Assembly: GCF_902498065.1 (NCBI RefSeq)
Contig: NZ_CABVIR010000003.1
Span: forward strand, 124,001-188,000
Origin: Pseudomonas fluorescens
GTDB taxonomy: Bacteria > Pseudomonadota > Gammaproteobacteria > Pseudomonadales > Pseudomonadaceae
Length of the DNA stretch: 64,000 nt
Reading direction: 5' to 3'
A program made the translations under genes and the position numbers. Below are positions 18,178-28,036 of the stretch, in pieces; position 1 is the first letter of the stretch; the number at the start of each line of letters is the position of its first letter. The notes under the pieces were generated by a model. The model was not told the DNA's origin and ran no database searches. It saw nothing but the letters and a program-made list of their open reading frames with translations.

Positions 18178-21100
18178 AGGCGTTTTTCAGTTTTATCATC
18201 CGCTGGGTCATCCCGCTGCTGGGGCTGATCGCCCTGAGCCTGATCATCTGGTTTGTCGGGCCGCTGTTCGAATTCCTGGTGCCCGAAGGTCGGCGCTGGG
18301 CGCTGATCGTTCTGGTGTTCGCGGTGTGGATTGCCTACCGGGTGTTTCACATCATCCAGGCCCGCCGTCAGGCCGCCGAAGTGATGCGCAGCCTGGCGGC
18401 GCAAACCCCGCCGGACCCGACCAGCATTGCCACGGCCGAAGAGCTTGAAACCCTGCGCCAGCGCATGGACGAAGCCCTGGTGCTGTTGAAGAAAGCCAAG
18501 CTGGGTGGTGACGAGCGCCGCAATCTCTACGAACTCCCGTGGTACGTCATCATCGGCCCGCCGGGTTCGGGCAAGACCACGGCGCTGGTCAATTCCGGGC
18601 TGCATTTTCCGTTGGCGGCGCAGTTGGGCGCCGGGGCGGTACGCGGCGTCGGTGGCACGCGCAATTGCGATTGGTGGTTTACCGATCAGGCCGTGCTGCT
18701 CGACACCGCCGGGCGCTACACCACCCAGGACAGCGACGCGACAGTCGATAAAGCCGCGTGGCTGGGTTTTCTCGGCCTGTTGAAAAAACAGCGGCCCCGG
18801 CGCCCGATTGACGGTGCGTTCATCGCCATCAGCCTCTCCGACCTGCTGCTGGGCAGCGATGCCGAGCGCGCCGCCCATGCCGCCGCGATCCGCCAGCGTA
18901 TCCAGGAGCTGTACACGCAACTGGGCGTGCGTTTTCCGATTTACCTGATGCTGACCAAGCTCGATCTGGTGCCGGGGTTCATGGAGTATTTCGATACCCT
19001 GAGCAAGGAAGAGCGGACTCAGGTCTGGGGCATGACCTTTGCCCTGGACGACGGTAAAGGCAATGACAGCCCGCTGGCCCATCTGAAAAGCGAATTCGCT
19101 GGCCTCGAGCAGCGCCTCAACGATCGTTTGGTGGAGCGTTTGCAACAGGAACGCGACCCGGCGCGGCGCGATCTGATCTACGGCTTCCCGCAGCAGTTCA
19201 GCGCGTTGAAGGATTGCCTGCAAAGCTTCCTTGAGGGCGTATTCAAACCCAACGCCTTTGAAGAGCGGGTGCTGTTGCGCGGGGTGTATTTCACCAGCGG
19301 CACCCAGGAAGGCAGCCCGATTGACCGTCTGATCGGCTCCATGGCCGAGAGCATGAGCCTGGACCGCCAACATCTGGCGCGCCAGAACGGCACCGGGCGC
19401 AGTTACTTCATCGAAAAACTCTTCAGTGCCGTGGCCTTTGCCGAGCGTGGGCTGGTGGGAGTCAACCCGAAAGTCGAACGTCGGCGCAAGTGGATTGCCC
19501 GGGGTGTGTTGGCCTCGACCGTGGTTCTGGTGCTGGTGGTCGGGACCTTGTGGTGGGTCAGCTACCGCGCCAACCAAGCGTATATCGCGCAAGTCGATCA
19601 GAAAGTCGCGCCCCTGGGCCAGACCGTGCAAAACCTCAGCCCGGCCCAGCGGGACGTGCTCGCCGTATTGCCGTTGCTCAACGCGGTGAAGCACCTGGCC
19701 GGCGACGCGCCGAACTGGGCCGAAGGCCTGGGCCTGTTTCAGGGCGACATGCTTGAAGCCGAGTCCGCCAGCGTCTATCGCAAGCTGTTGATCGCGGTCT
19801 TCGCGCCACGCTTGCTCACGCGCATCGAAGAACAACTGCACGGCGGCGGCAATTCGGACTTCCTTTATGAAGGCTTGAAGGCCTACCTGATGCTCGCCGA
19901 CAGCGAGCATTACGATGCCGACTTCATCAAGGCGTGGATCGCCCTGGACTGGGACCGCAGCCTGCCGCGCGACTTGCCGGCCGAGCAGCGTCTGGCCCTG
20001 GCGGAGCACTTGCAGGCGCTGTTCGAGCGCCATCCGCCCACCGCACGTCTGGACCCGCGCCTGATCGACGACCTGCGCCGACAGTTGCAACAACTGCCGG
20101 TGGCCCAGCGTGTCTATGACCGGGTCAAGCGGCAGAAACTGCCGGACGGCATTCCGGACTTTCGTATCAACGAAGCGGCCGGGCGCGATGCTGCGCTGGT
20201 GTTCAGGCGCAAGAGTGGCAAGCCGCTGGGCGAACCCTTGAGCGGTTTCTTCACGGCCAAGGGTTATCGGCAAGGGTTTTTACTCACCAGCCTGAACCAG
20301 ACTGGCACCCTGGCCGAGGAGCAGTGGGTGCTCGGTCACGACCAGTCAGAACAACAGAACGTTGCCAGCCTGGCCGCCGACGTGCGCCGCCTGTATTTCC
20401 AGGATTACCAGCGTCAGTGGGACGCCTTGCTGGCTGATATCGACTTTGTGCCGATCACCAGCGTGGCTCAGGCCGCGGATGTGTTGCGGGTGATTTCCGG
20501 TCCGACCTCGCCGTTGAAAAAACTGCTGGTGGCGGTGGCGAAAGACACCGACCTGCAACAGGAAGATCGCCTGCTGGCCGCCAAGGGCGCGCCGGTGGAA
20601 GGCGGGGTCGACAAGCTCAAGGAGCGCCTGGGCACCTTGCTCGGCCAGGAGCAGGCGACGCAAAACACACCTGAGGCGAGTGACGATCCGATCACCGCGC
20701 ATTTTGCCGAGCTCAACAGCATCGTCAGCAAGAACGACGGCGAGCCAGCGGCCATCGACGGCCTGCTGGCCGACATGAACGCCCTGTACGTGCAGGTCAG
20801 CGCCATGGTCGGCGCCAGCGGCGACGCCTTGCTCGGCGAAGCCAAGAACCAGGCCGCAGCGGCCGCGACACGGGTCAGCCTCAACGCCGAACGTCAGCCG
20901 CCGCTGGTACAGGGCCTGGTCAAGTCGGTGGTCAACTCCACCACCAACAGCATGATGGGCGGGGTACGCAATCAACTGAATGCGGCCTGGACCAGCGAAG
21001 TGGTGAACATCTACCGCCAGTCCCTGGCCGGGCGTTATCCGATGTCGCCGGGCAGTGCGCGGGACGCGACCCTGGACGACTTCGGCCAGTTCTTCGGCGT

Positions 21101-21674
21101 GGGCGGGGTGATGGACAACTACTTCCGCAAATACCTGCAGCCGTACGTGGATACCTCGACCCAGGCCTGGCGCTGGCAACCGGGCGCCGCGCAGAAGCTC
21201 GGTATCGCCCCGGGCGTGCTGCAAACCTTCCAGCGGGCAGCGACCATCCGGGATGCGTTTTTCCGTTCCGGCGGTACCCAACCGATGGTGCGCTTCGAAC
21301 TCAAGCCAGTGGCGATGGACGCCACCATCAGCCAGTTTTTGCTTGACCTCGATGGCCAGCAATTGAGCTACGACCACGGCCCGAGCCGCCCGACCTCCAT
21401 GCAATGGCCCAACCCCGGCAGCATCGGCGTGGTGCGGATCTCTATCATGCCGCCTTCGGCCAACGGTCGTTCCGGGATCACCCTGGACGGGCCCTGGGCC
21501 TGGTTCCGTCTGCTGGAGCAATCGGATCTGACGGCCGGCAATTCGCCGGATCGCTTCAACCTGCGACTGCGGGTCGACGGTGCCAGCGCCTCTTATGAAC
21601 TGCGGGCCAACAGCGCCTTCAACCCGTTCAAGAGCCGCGTGCTCAGCGGTTTCAGCTTGCCGGAGCGGTTATGA
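18174..21674 (+). CDS. tssM: T6SS inner-membrane complex protein TssM (IcmF), first system
   Basis: 1166 residues, usual for IcmF. It starts at a GTG overlapping the tssL stop. Two membrane segments lie near the N-terminus (about 10-32 and 42-60). The cytoplasmic GTPase-like domain has Walker A GPPGSGKT at about 128-135 and LLDTAGRYTTQD. A third membrane segment is near residue 440-460, and the large periplasmic region ends in the domain that contacts TssJ. It forms the trans-envelope channel with TssJ and TssL. Confidence 0.97.
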   Translation: MKAFFSFIIRWVIPLLGLIALSLIIWFVGPLFEFLVPEGRRWALIVLVFAVWIAYRVFHIIQARRQAAEVMRSLAAQTPPDPTSIATAEELETLRQRMDEALVLLKKAKLGGDERRNLYELPWYVIIGPPGSGKTTALVNSGLHFPLAAQLGAGAVRGVGGTRNCDWWFTDQAVLLDTAGRYTTQDSDATVDKAAWLGFLGLLKKQRPRRPIDGAFIAISLSDLLLGSDAERAAHAAAIRQRIQELYTQLGVRFPIYLMLTKLDLVPGFMEYFDTLSKEERTQVWGMTFALDDGKGNDSPLAHLKSEFAGLEQRLNDRLVERLQQERDPARRDLIYGFPQQFSALKDCLQSFLEGVFKPNAFEERVLLRGVYFTSGTQEGSPIDRLIGSMAESMSLDRQHLARQNGTGRSYFIEKLFSAVAFAERGLVGVNPKVERRRKWIARGVLASTVVLVLVVGTLWWVSYRANQAYIAQVDQKVAPLGQTVQNLSPAQRDVLAVLPLLNAVKHLAGDAPNWAEGLGLFQGDMLEAESASVYRKLLIAVFAPRLLTRIEEQLHGGGNSDFLYEGLKAYLMLADSEHYDADFIKAWIALDWDRSLPRDLPAEQRLALAEHLQALFERHPPTARLDPRLIDDLRRQLQQLPVAQRVYDRVKRQKLPDGIPDFRINEAAGRDAALVFRRKSGKPLGEPLSGFFTAKGYRQGFLLTSLNQTGTLAEEQWVLGHDQSEQQNVASLAADVRRLYFQDYQRQWDALLADIDFVPITSVAQAADVLRVISGPTSPLKKLLVAVAKDTDLQQEDRLLAAKGAPVEGGVDKLKERLGTLLGQEQATQNTPEASDDPITAHFAELNSIVSKNDGEPAAIDGLLADMNALYVQVSAMVGASGDALLGEAKNQAAAAATRVSLNAERQPPLVQGLVKSVVNSTTNSMMGGVRNQLNAAWTSEVVNIYRQSLAGRYPMSPGSARDATLDDFGQFFGVGGVMDNYFRKYLQPYVDTSTQAWRWQPGAAQKLGIAPGVLQTFQRAATIRDAFFRSGGTQPMVRFELKPVAMDATISQFLLDLDGQQLSYDHGPSRPTSMQWPNPGSIGVVRISIMPPSANGRSGITLDGPWAWFRLLEQSDLTAGNSPDRFNLRLRVDGASASYELRANSAFNPFKSRVLSGFSLPERL

Positions 21675-22324
21675 ACACGCCGGGCTTCTATGGAAAGTTG
21701 GCCAGCCGCGGGGATTTTGTCAGCCGAGGCTTGCCGCCGAGTTTTATCGGCCCCTGGGATTCGTGGCTGGCGGCGGGCCTGCTCGCCAGCCAGACCAGCC
21801 TCGGGGACCGTTGGCTGGATGCCTATCTGGTCAGTCCGCTGTGGCGCTTTATGGTCGGGCCCGGTGTATGTGGGCCGCAGGCCGCCGTTGGGGTGGTGAT
21901 GCCGAGCATCGATCGGGTTGGCCGGTATTTTCCGCTGACCGTCGCGGTGCTGCTGGATCACGACGCTGATCCGGCGTCGGTGGTGGGCGGTCCGGATGTC
22001 TGGTTTGAACAGGTTGAGCAATTGCTGTTGAGCACGTTGAGCGTGGAGGCGAGCTTCGAAGCCTTCGGTGCAGGGTTGGAGACGCTGGGTAGCCCGGGGT
22101 GCCTGTCACGCATGCCAAGCAGCCGTTTTGCCGGCCTGCATCGCTTTGATGCCACTGACCCGAAGGCGCGAATGATCGCGCTTGCCGAACAGGCCTGCGA
22201 AGGCACAAGCCTGTGGTGGGGCCAGGGTTCGGAGCGTATCGCCCCCGCTTTATTGCGGTGTCAGGGCCTGCCTGTCGCCGCCGATTTTGCGCAATTTTTG
22301 CTCGGCCAAGAAGGTGTTGTGTAG
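21671..22324 (+). CDS. tagF: T6SS-associated post-translational regulator TagF
   Basis: 217 residues starting MNTPGFYGKLASRGDFVSRGLP, the signature TagF (DUF2094) N-terminus, with WRFMVGPGVCG and a C-terminal block around ALLRCQGLPVAADFAQFL. In HSI-I, TagF represses the system independently of the threonine phosphorylation pathway, in connection with Fha. It overlaps tssM by four bases and abuts pppA directly. Confidence 0.93.
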   Translation: MNTPGFYGKLASRGDFVSRGLPPSFIGPWDSWLAAGLLASQTSLGDRWLDAYLVSPLWRFMVGPGVCGPQAAVGVVMPSIDRVGRYFPLTVAVLLDHDADPASVVGGPDVWFEQVEQLLLSTLSVEASFEAFGAGLETLGSPGCLSRMPSSRFAGLHRFDATDPKARMIALAEQACEGTSLWWGQGSERIAPALLRCQGLPVAADFAQFLLGQEGVV

Positions 22325-23056
22325 ATGCGCCTAACCGCTGGAAAAACCTTCAAATCTGCAAGCAAGAGCCATGTCGGCATGGTTCGCCAGGTTAATGAAG
22401 ACGCTTGTCTGGACCTGCCGGAAAACGGCCTGTGGGTGGTCGCCGATGGCATGGGCGGGCACGCGGCGGGCGACTACGTCAGCAGTCTGATTGTCGATAG
22501 CCTGCGCCGAATTGCCTTAGGCCGTTCGCTGGATGAATACGTCGCGGCGCTGAAAAACGATCTGCTGCGAGTCAACGCCGCTGTGCGTGAAGAAACCGCC
22601 AACCGCGGCGTGACCATGATGGGCAGCACGGTGGTGGTGTTGGCGACGCGTGACTTGCGCGGTGTGTGCCTGTGGGCGGGTGACAGCCGCTTGTATCGCC
22701 TGCGCAACGGCCTGCTTGAAGGTATCTCGCGGGACCACAGTTACGTTCAGGATTTGCAGGACAGCGGCCTGCTCAGCGAAGCCGAAGCCCGAGTGCATCC
22801 GCGGGCCAATATTGTCACCCGCGCCATCGGGGTCGATGCGCAACTGGACCTGGCGATGGTCGAGCTGCTGTTGATGCCCGGCGACAGTTACCTGCTGTGC
22901 AGCGATGGGTTGAACAAGACCGTCGAGGACCATGAAATCAGCGAGGTGCTGAGCCACGACGAGCCTGGGGAGATCGCCAGCAGCCTGGTGTCCCTGGGCC
23001 TGATGCGCGGCGCTCCGGACAACATCACCGTCATCGTCGTGAAGGTGCCTTCATGA
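22325..23056 (+). CDS. pppA: PP2C-type phosphatase PppA
   Basis: 243 residues with the metal-dependent PP2C signature: HVGMVRQVNEDACL, VVADGMGGHAAGDYVS, MGSTVVVLATRD, WAGDSRLYRLRNG, LCSDGLNKTV and GAPDNITVIVV. PppA removes the phosphate that PpkA puts on Fha1 and so turns the system down. It starts one base after the tagF stop and overlaps ppkA by four bases (ATGA). Confidence 0.94.
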   Translation: MRLTAGKTFKSASKSHVGMVRQVNEDACLDLPENGLWVVADGMGGHAAGDYVSSLIVDSLRRIALGRSLDEYVAALKNDLLRVNAAVREETANRGVTMMGSTVVVLATRDLRGVCLWAGDSRLYRLRNGLLEGISRDHSYVQDLQDSGLLSEAEARVHPRANIVTRAIGVDAQLDLAMVELLLMPGDSYLLCSDGLNKTVEDHEISEVLSHDEPGEIASSLVSLGLMRGAPDNITVIVVKVPS

Positions 23057-26000
23057 ACCCCACCGTGAACATTCTGATCCCCGGCTACGACATCGGCGAT
23101 GAGATCGGCGAAGGCGCCATGGCCAGCGTTTACCTCGCGACCCAGCGCTCGCTGGAGCGCAAGGTGGCATTGAAGATCATGGCCGCCGCGCTGGCGGCCG
23201 ACCCGAGCTTCTGCGAGCGCTTCCTGCGTGAAGGCAAAACCCTGGCGCGCCTGTCTCACCCGCATACGGTCACCATCCATGACATCGGCAATGTCGGTGA
23301 GCTGTATTACATGGCCATGGAGTACCTGCCCAACGGCACGCTCAAGGAACGTATCGCCGCCGGCCTGACGCCGGAGCAGGGCCTGATCTACATCCGCCAG
23401 ATCGCCTCGGCCCTGGGCTATGCCCATGGGCTGGGGCTGGTGCATCGCGACGTCAAACCGGCGAACATTCTGTTCCGTGCCGATGGCACGGCGGTGCTCT
23501 CGGACTTCGGCATCGCCAAGTCCCTGGACGACCGCACCCAATTCACCCAGGCCGGTTTCGCCGTCGGTACTCCCAGCTACATGAGCCCGGAACAGGCACG
23601 CGGCCAGGACATTGACGGCCGGGCCGACCTGTATGCGCTGGGCGTGGTGCTTTACGAAATCCTCGTCGGCAAGCTGCCGTACACCGGCAACGACGCGCTC
23701 TCCACGGCCCTGGCGCATTTGACCGAACCGTTGCCGGAGCTGCCGGTGCACCACGGTCGTTATCAGGACGTGCTGCGCAAGCTGTTGGCCAAGAATCCGG
23801 CGGAGCGTTTTGCGGACGCGGCAGCGCTGTTGCAGGCGCTGGATAATCTGCCCAAGGCATCGGTTGAAGTTGAAGCGACCTTGATTCAGCCGTTGGCGAT
23901 TCCGGTGTCGCTGAAATCGACCGGCGATGACCTGGCGGGATTGACGCCGGTGTCCATCGACATACCTAGCGGCCCCGCGCAGCCTCAATCCCGAACTGCG
24001 CCAGTTCCGCCGACCGTCAAGCCGACGCCGCAGTCCTCGATCTCGGAGCAGCGAAAGGGCCCCGTGTTCGCACTCGCTGCCGTCGCGGTGGCCGTGGCGC
24101 TGGCCTTGGGCGGCATGGGTTATTGGTGGTTGGGCAGTGATGCTGAAGTCGATGCCGACGTGAAGACGCCGGTGGTTTCAGCACCGACGACCTCTACACC
24201 CCCGCTCAATACGGCGCCCGCCATGCCACCATCGATGAAGCCAGCCGTGGCGGCGGCGGAGGTCGATGGCGGTCAACGTCCGCTGCTGATGGCCGGCAAA
24301 AAAACCTTGTTCCAGCGGGTGCTCAGCAAGCCGGGGGCGAAGCTCGCCAGCGAAGCGGGGGGCGCGCCTGACAAGGCCTTGCCGGCGTTTTCCGTGCTTT
24401 ACGTCTATCAACGCAAAGAGGTTGATGGCAGCCCGTGGCTGCGGGTCGGCGCCGCCACCGACGGGCGCAGTGACGGCTGGTTGCCGGCCGCGCAGGTCAG
24501 CGACTGGAAGCAGAGCCTGGTGCTCAAGTTCACCGAACGCTCCGGTCGTGCGCCGGTGATGTTCCTGCGTCAGCCCGGCGACGTGGAGAAGCTGCTGGCC
24601 GATCCGTCGGCGGCCAAAAACCTGCTGCTCAAGACCCAGCAGAACCCTGAAGACAATCAACGCGTGCTGGCCCTGGAACCGGCGGCCAGCGCGGTGCCGC
24701 AGAACCAGTTTTACCTGTTGCCGATCTTCGATTCGCGCGAGAGCTTCGATGAAAACGGTCAGCCGGTGCAGTTGCTGAACGTGGCGTCCATCGACCCCGG
24801 TAATGCTCCGAAGGTCGCTGCCAGCAACACGCCAATCACTACCGCTAACGCCGACGCGTTCCGCACCGCCGTGGTGCTGGTGGTCGATACCACCGTGTCC
24901 ATGCAGCCCTACATCGATCAGGTGCGCGACGTCGTGCACGAACTGCAAACCCGCATTGCCGGGCGCGGCGAGCAGGACAGCGTCAGCTTCGGACTGGTGG
25001 GGTTTCGCAGCAGTATCCAGAAAACCCCGGGCCTGGAATACGTCGCCAAAACCTTGATCACCCTGGAGCAGGGCCGCGACCCGCAGCGCTTCATGGACCT
25101 GGCGCGGCAGGTCAAGGCGTCCACGGTTTCCAGCCATTCGTTCAACGAAGATGCGTTTGCCGGTGTGATGGAAGCAGTCGAGGGCATGGACTGGCACGGT
25201 TATGGCGGGCGCTTGATCCTGTTGGTCACCGATGCCGGTGCCTTGCGCAAGAACGACCCGTATGCCGCCACGCAAATGAACGAGGCCGAAGTGCGTCAGG
25301 CAGCGCTGGGCAAGCAGATCAAGATCTACGCCTTGCACCTGCTCAGCGATGCTGGCAAGAAAACCCACGGTGGTGCGCAAAGCCAATATCGCACCCTGAC
25401 CGCCGATGCCAATCCGCAGATCGGCGACCTGTACATTCCGGTGCCGGGCGCCGATGTGCGCAAGTTCGGTGAGCGGGTGGACGAGATCGGTTCGGTGTTT
25501 GCCGACCTGGTGCATCAGGTGCGTAGCAACAAGCCGCAAGCCGTGCCGCTGCTGAGCGCCGCGCCGAGTCTGAGCGACAAATCGGCGGCCGTCGGCTACG
25601 CGATGCACATGGACTTCCTGGGGCGTAAAGCCGCCAGTCAGGCGCCGCAACTGGTCAGCGCCTGGACCGCCGACCGCGACCTGACCAACTCGGCACTGCC
25701 GGCGTTTCAGGTGTGCGTGATGCTGACCAAATTGCAGCTCAACGACTTGCAGCAATCGCTGAAACTGATCGTCGATGCCGCCCGCAAGACCCAGACCTCG
25801 CCGAAGAATTTCTTCCAGGAAATCGCCAGCGCCAGTGCCTACATGAGCCGCGATCCTTCGGCCTTGCGCAAGGGCGGCAACCTGGCCGATGGCGGGGTTC
25901 TGGGTGAGTACCTGGAAGGGCTGCCTTACCGCAGCAAGTCGTTGAGCATGACTCAGGACTTGTGGCTTTCCCTGAGTGTGGCCGAGCAGGAAGACTTTAT

Positions 26001-26127
26001 CGACGAGCTGGATTCGAAAATCCGCCTCTACGAAACCTTCCACAACGACCTGGCCAACTGGGTGCGTTTCGGCGATGCCGAACCGGGTGATGCCTTGTAC
26101 CGCGTTCCGTTGTCGACGCTGCCGTGA
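23053..26127 (+). CDS. ppkA: Transmembrane Ser/Thr kinase PpkA with periplasmic vWA domain
   Basis: 1024 residues, close to the known PpkA length. The kinase domain (about 10-270) has the glycine loop GEGAMASVY, Lys41 (VALKIM), HRDVKPANIL (131-140) and DFG (151-153), so it is a regular RD kinase. One membrane segment lies at about 337-360. The C-terminal region carries a von Willebrand A-like domain starting near residue 603 with VVLVVDTTVSM (a MIDAS-like DxTxS). PpkA phosphorylates Fha1 when the TagQRST relay senses envelope stress. All catalytic residues are present. Confidence 0.95.
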   Translation: MNPTVNILIPGYDIGDEIGEGAMASVYLATQRSLERKVALKIMAAALAADPSFCERFLREGKTLARLSHPHTVTIHDIGNVGELYYMAMEYLPNGTLKERIAAGLTPEQGLIYIRQIASALGYAHGLGLVHRDVKPANILFRADGTAVLSDFGIAKSLDDRTQFTQAGFAVGTPSYMSPEQARGQDIDGRADLYALGVVLYEILVGKLPYTGNDALSTALAHLTEPLPELPVHHGRYQDVLRKLLAKNPAERFADAAALLQALDNLPKASVEVEATLIQPLAIPVSLKSTGDDLAGLTPVSIDIPSGPAQPQSRTAPVPPTVKPTPQSSISEQRKGPVFALAAVAVAVALALGGMGYWWLGSDAEVDADVKTPVVSAPTTSTPPLNTAPAMPPSMKPAVAAAEVDGGQRPLLMAGKKTLFQRVLSKPGAKLASEAGGAPDKALPAFSVLYVYQRKEVDGSPWLRVGAATDGRSDGWLPAAQVSDWKQSLVLKFTERSGRAPVMFLRQPGDVEKLLADPSAAKNLLLKTQQNPEDNQRVLALEPAASAVPQNQFYLLPIFDSRESFDENGQPVQLLNVASIDPGNAPKVAASNTPITTANADAFRTAVVLVVDTTVSMQPYIDQVRDVVHELQTRIAGRGEQDSVSFGLVGFRSSIQKTPGLEYVAKTLITLEQGRDPQRFMDLARQVKASTVSSHSFNEDAFAGVMEAVEGMDWHGYGGRLILLVTDAGALRKNDPYAATQMNEAEVRQAALGKQIKIYALHLLSDAGKKTHGGAQSQYRTLTADANPQIGDLYIPVPGADVRKFGERVDEIGSVFADLVHQVRSNKPQAVPLLSAAPSLSDKSAAVGYAMHMDFLGRKAASQAPQLVSAWTADRDLTNSALPAFQVCVMLTKLQLNDLQQSLKLIVDAARKTQTSPKNFFQEIASASAYMSRDPSALRKGGNLADGGVLGEYLEGLPYRSKSLSMTQDLWLSLSVAEQEDFIDELDSKIRLYETFHNDLANWVRFGDAEPGDALYRVPLSTLP

Positions 26128-26843
26128 TGCTGAACATGAGCGCGGTGCACAAAAGCCGGGGCGCCGGCAGCCAGCGCTACAGCCTGGTGATTCCACGGCT
26201 GCAACTGCGTGCCGGTGAACAACTGGCGGTGGTCGGTCCCAGTGGGTGCGGCAAAAGCACGTTGCTCGATTTGCTGGCGCTGGTGCTGGCTCCGGATCAG
26301 GCCGGACAGTTCGATTTTGCGCCCGACCAAACCAGGACGGACATCACCGGGCTGTGGCGTGCAGATGCTCAAAGTGCCTTGGCGGACCTGCGCCGCCGGC
26401 ATTTGGGCTACGTGCTGCAAACCGGTGGCCTGCTGGGTTTTCTGGACGTGCGCGGCAACATCGATCTGTCGCGAAAACTGCTCGGCTTGAAAGACGACGG
26501 CAGCGTGGATCGCCTGGCCGGGGCATTGGATATCGCCGAGCAACTGGGCAAAAAACCGGGCGACTTGTCCGTCGGTCAACGGCAACGGGTGAGTTGCGCC
26601 CGCGCCCTGGCCCATGGGCCGCGTCTGCTGCTGGCCGATGAACCGACCGCCGCCCTCGATCCGCTGAACGCGGAACGCGTGATGCAGTTACTGGTGACCC
26701 AGGCCCGCGAACACGGCGTGTGCTGCGTTGTCGCCACCCACGACGAGTCGCTGGCCCGCGCCAGCGGTTTGCAGGTGCGGCGCATCAGTTGTCGTCGCGA
26801 CGTCGATGGCGGTGTCACCGCCACCCTCGGGGAGGCCTGCTGA
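26127..26843 (+). CDS. tagT: ABC transporter ATPase TagT of the TagQRST sensor
   Basis: About 238 residues from the ATG at 26127, which overlaps the ppkA stop (TGATG). Walker A GPSGCGKST (about 37-45), signature LSVGQRQRV and Walker B LLLADEPTAALDP are intact. With TagS it forms an FtsX/LolD-like ABC complex that works upstream of PpkA in HSI-I rather than as an ordinary importer. It is followed directly by tagS with a one-base overlap. Confidence 0.92.
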   Translation: MLNMSAVHKSRGAGSQRYSLVIPRLQLRAGEQLAVVGPSGCGKSTLLDLLALVLAPDQAGQFDFAPDQTRTDITGLWRADAQSALADLRRRHLGYVLQTGGLLGFLDVRGNIDLSRKLLGLKDDGSVDRLAGALDIAEQLGKKPGDLSVGQRQRVSCARALAHGPRLLLADEPTAALDPLNAERVMQLLVTQAREHGVCCVVATHDESLARASGLQVRRISCRRDVDGGVTATLGEAC

Positions 26844-28036
26844 TGCGCGCGCTGGTGGCTTCCCTTGCCTGGCAGGATTACCGCAACGATGCGTGGCTGT
26901 CGGCCTGTTCGGTTCTGGCGTTGGTGGCGGTGGTCGCACCGCTGTTGGTGCTGTTCGGCTTGAAATTCGGCCTGGTCAGCAGTTTGACCGAGCGCTTGGA
27001 AAACGACCCGGCCACCCGGGAAGTCATCCCCTTGGGCGGCGGCCGGTTCAGCGCCGCGTTTATCGAACAATTGAGCCAGCGCAGCGACGTGGCTTTCGCC
27101 TTGCCGCGCACCCGGCAAATTGCCGCGACGGCGGATCTGACCGCTGACGCTGCGACGGTAACCGTCGAAATGATCCCCACCGTCGCCAACGACCCCTTGC
27201 TCGGCAATCTGCCGGTGCCCCAAGGGTTGGATCAGGTGCTGCTCAGCCAGACCGCCGCGGAAAAGCTCGGGGCCAAGGCCGGTGATTGGCTGCAGGCCAG
27301 TTTCGGCCGGCAGGTGGCCGGTCGTGGTGAGGCGCAGCGCACTCGCGTCCAGGTGCTGCACGTTCTGCCGCTGGAAGCCTTCGCCCGGGACGGATTGTTC
27401 GCGCCGTTGACGTTACTGGAAGCGGCTGAAGATTACCGGGACGGCCGCGCCGTGCCAGCGTTCGGTTGGCCGGGAGATACGGCAGGCGTTTTGGCGCAGC
27501 GGGTGTATCCGGCGTTTCGCCTGTATGCCCGCAGCCTCAAGGATGTCGAGCCGCTGCGTCAGTACTTCGCTGCGCAGAACCTGCTGGTCTCGACCCAGGC
27601 TCAGACCATCGCCCAGGTGCAATCGCTGAGCCGCAACCTGTCGATCGTGTTCTGGATCATCGCCGGGTTGGCCTTGGCGGGAGCGTTCGCGGCGATTTTT
27701 GCCGGCGCGTTGGCGGCAGTGGAGCGCAAGCGCCGAGAGTTGTCAGTGTTGCGCCTGCTGGGGTTTTCCACGGCAGCGTTGCTTTGGTTTGTGGTGTTGC
27801 AGGCGCTGTACAGCGCCGGCCTTGCCGCCCTGTTGAGTGCCGGGCTGTATGGCCTGGCGCAATCGGGCCTGAACCATTTATTTGTGCAGATGCCAGGCGA
27901 GTACGCCAGCCATCTGCTGGCGCGTCACTACGCGTTGGCCCTGGTGGCCGTGCTCGGCGTCAGCGCCGTGGCAGCGGCCTGTGGTGGCTGGCGAGTGGCG
28001 CGTATCCAGGCGTTTGAAGGAGTCAGAGATGTATAA
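26843..28036 (+). CDS. tagS: ABC transporter membrane protein TagS (FtsX-like)
   Basis: 397 residues from ATG 26843 (MRALVASLAWQDYRND); the frame is open further upstream but overlaps tagT there. It has an N-terminal membrane segment, a periplasmic domain, and three more membrane segments in the last third, with the FtsX-family block ERKRRELSVLRLLGFSTAALLWF. This is the LolC/FtsX-like topology. It partners TagT. The 3' end overlaps tagR by eight bases. Confidence 0.92.
   Translation: MRALVASLAWQDYRNDAWLSACSVLALVAVVAPLLVLFGLKFGLVSSLTERLENDPATREVIPLGGGRFSAAFIEQLSQRSDVAFALPRTRQIAATADLTADAATVTVEMIPTVANDPLLGNLPVPQGLDQVLLSQTAAEKLGAKAGDWLQASFGRQVAGRGEAQRTRVQVLHVLPLEAFARDGLFAPLTLLEAAEDYRDGRAVPAFGWPGDTAGVLAQRVYPAFRLYARSLKDVEPLRQYFAAQNLLVSTQAQTIAQVQSLSRNLSIVFWIIAGLALAGAFAAIFAGALAAVERKRRELSVLRLLGFSTAALLWFVVLQALYSAGLAALLSAGLYGLAQSGLNHLFVQMPGEYASHLLARHYALALVAVLGVSAVAAACGGWRVARIQAFEGVRDV

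Noticed and set aside
17928..20273. A 781-codon minus-strand frame opposite tssL/tssM
   Set aside because: It is rich in His/Gln/Arg/Gly without domain features, and lies opposite the intact TssM.
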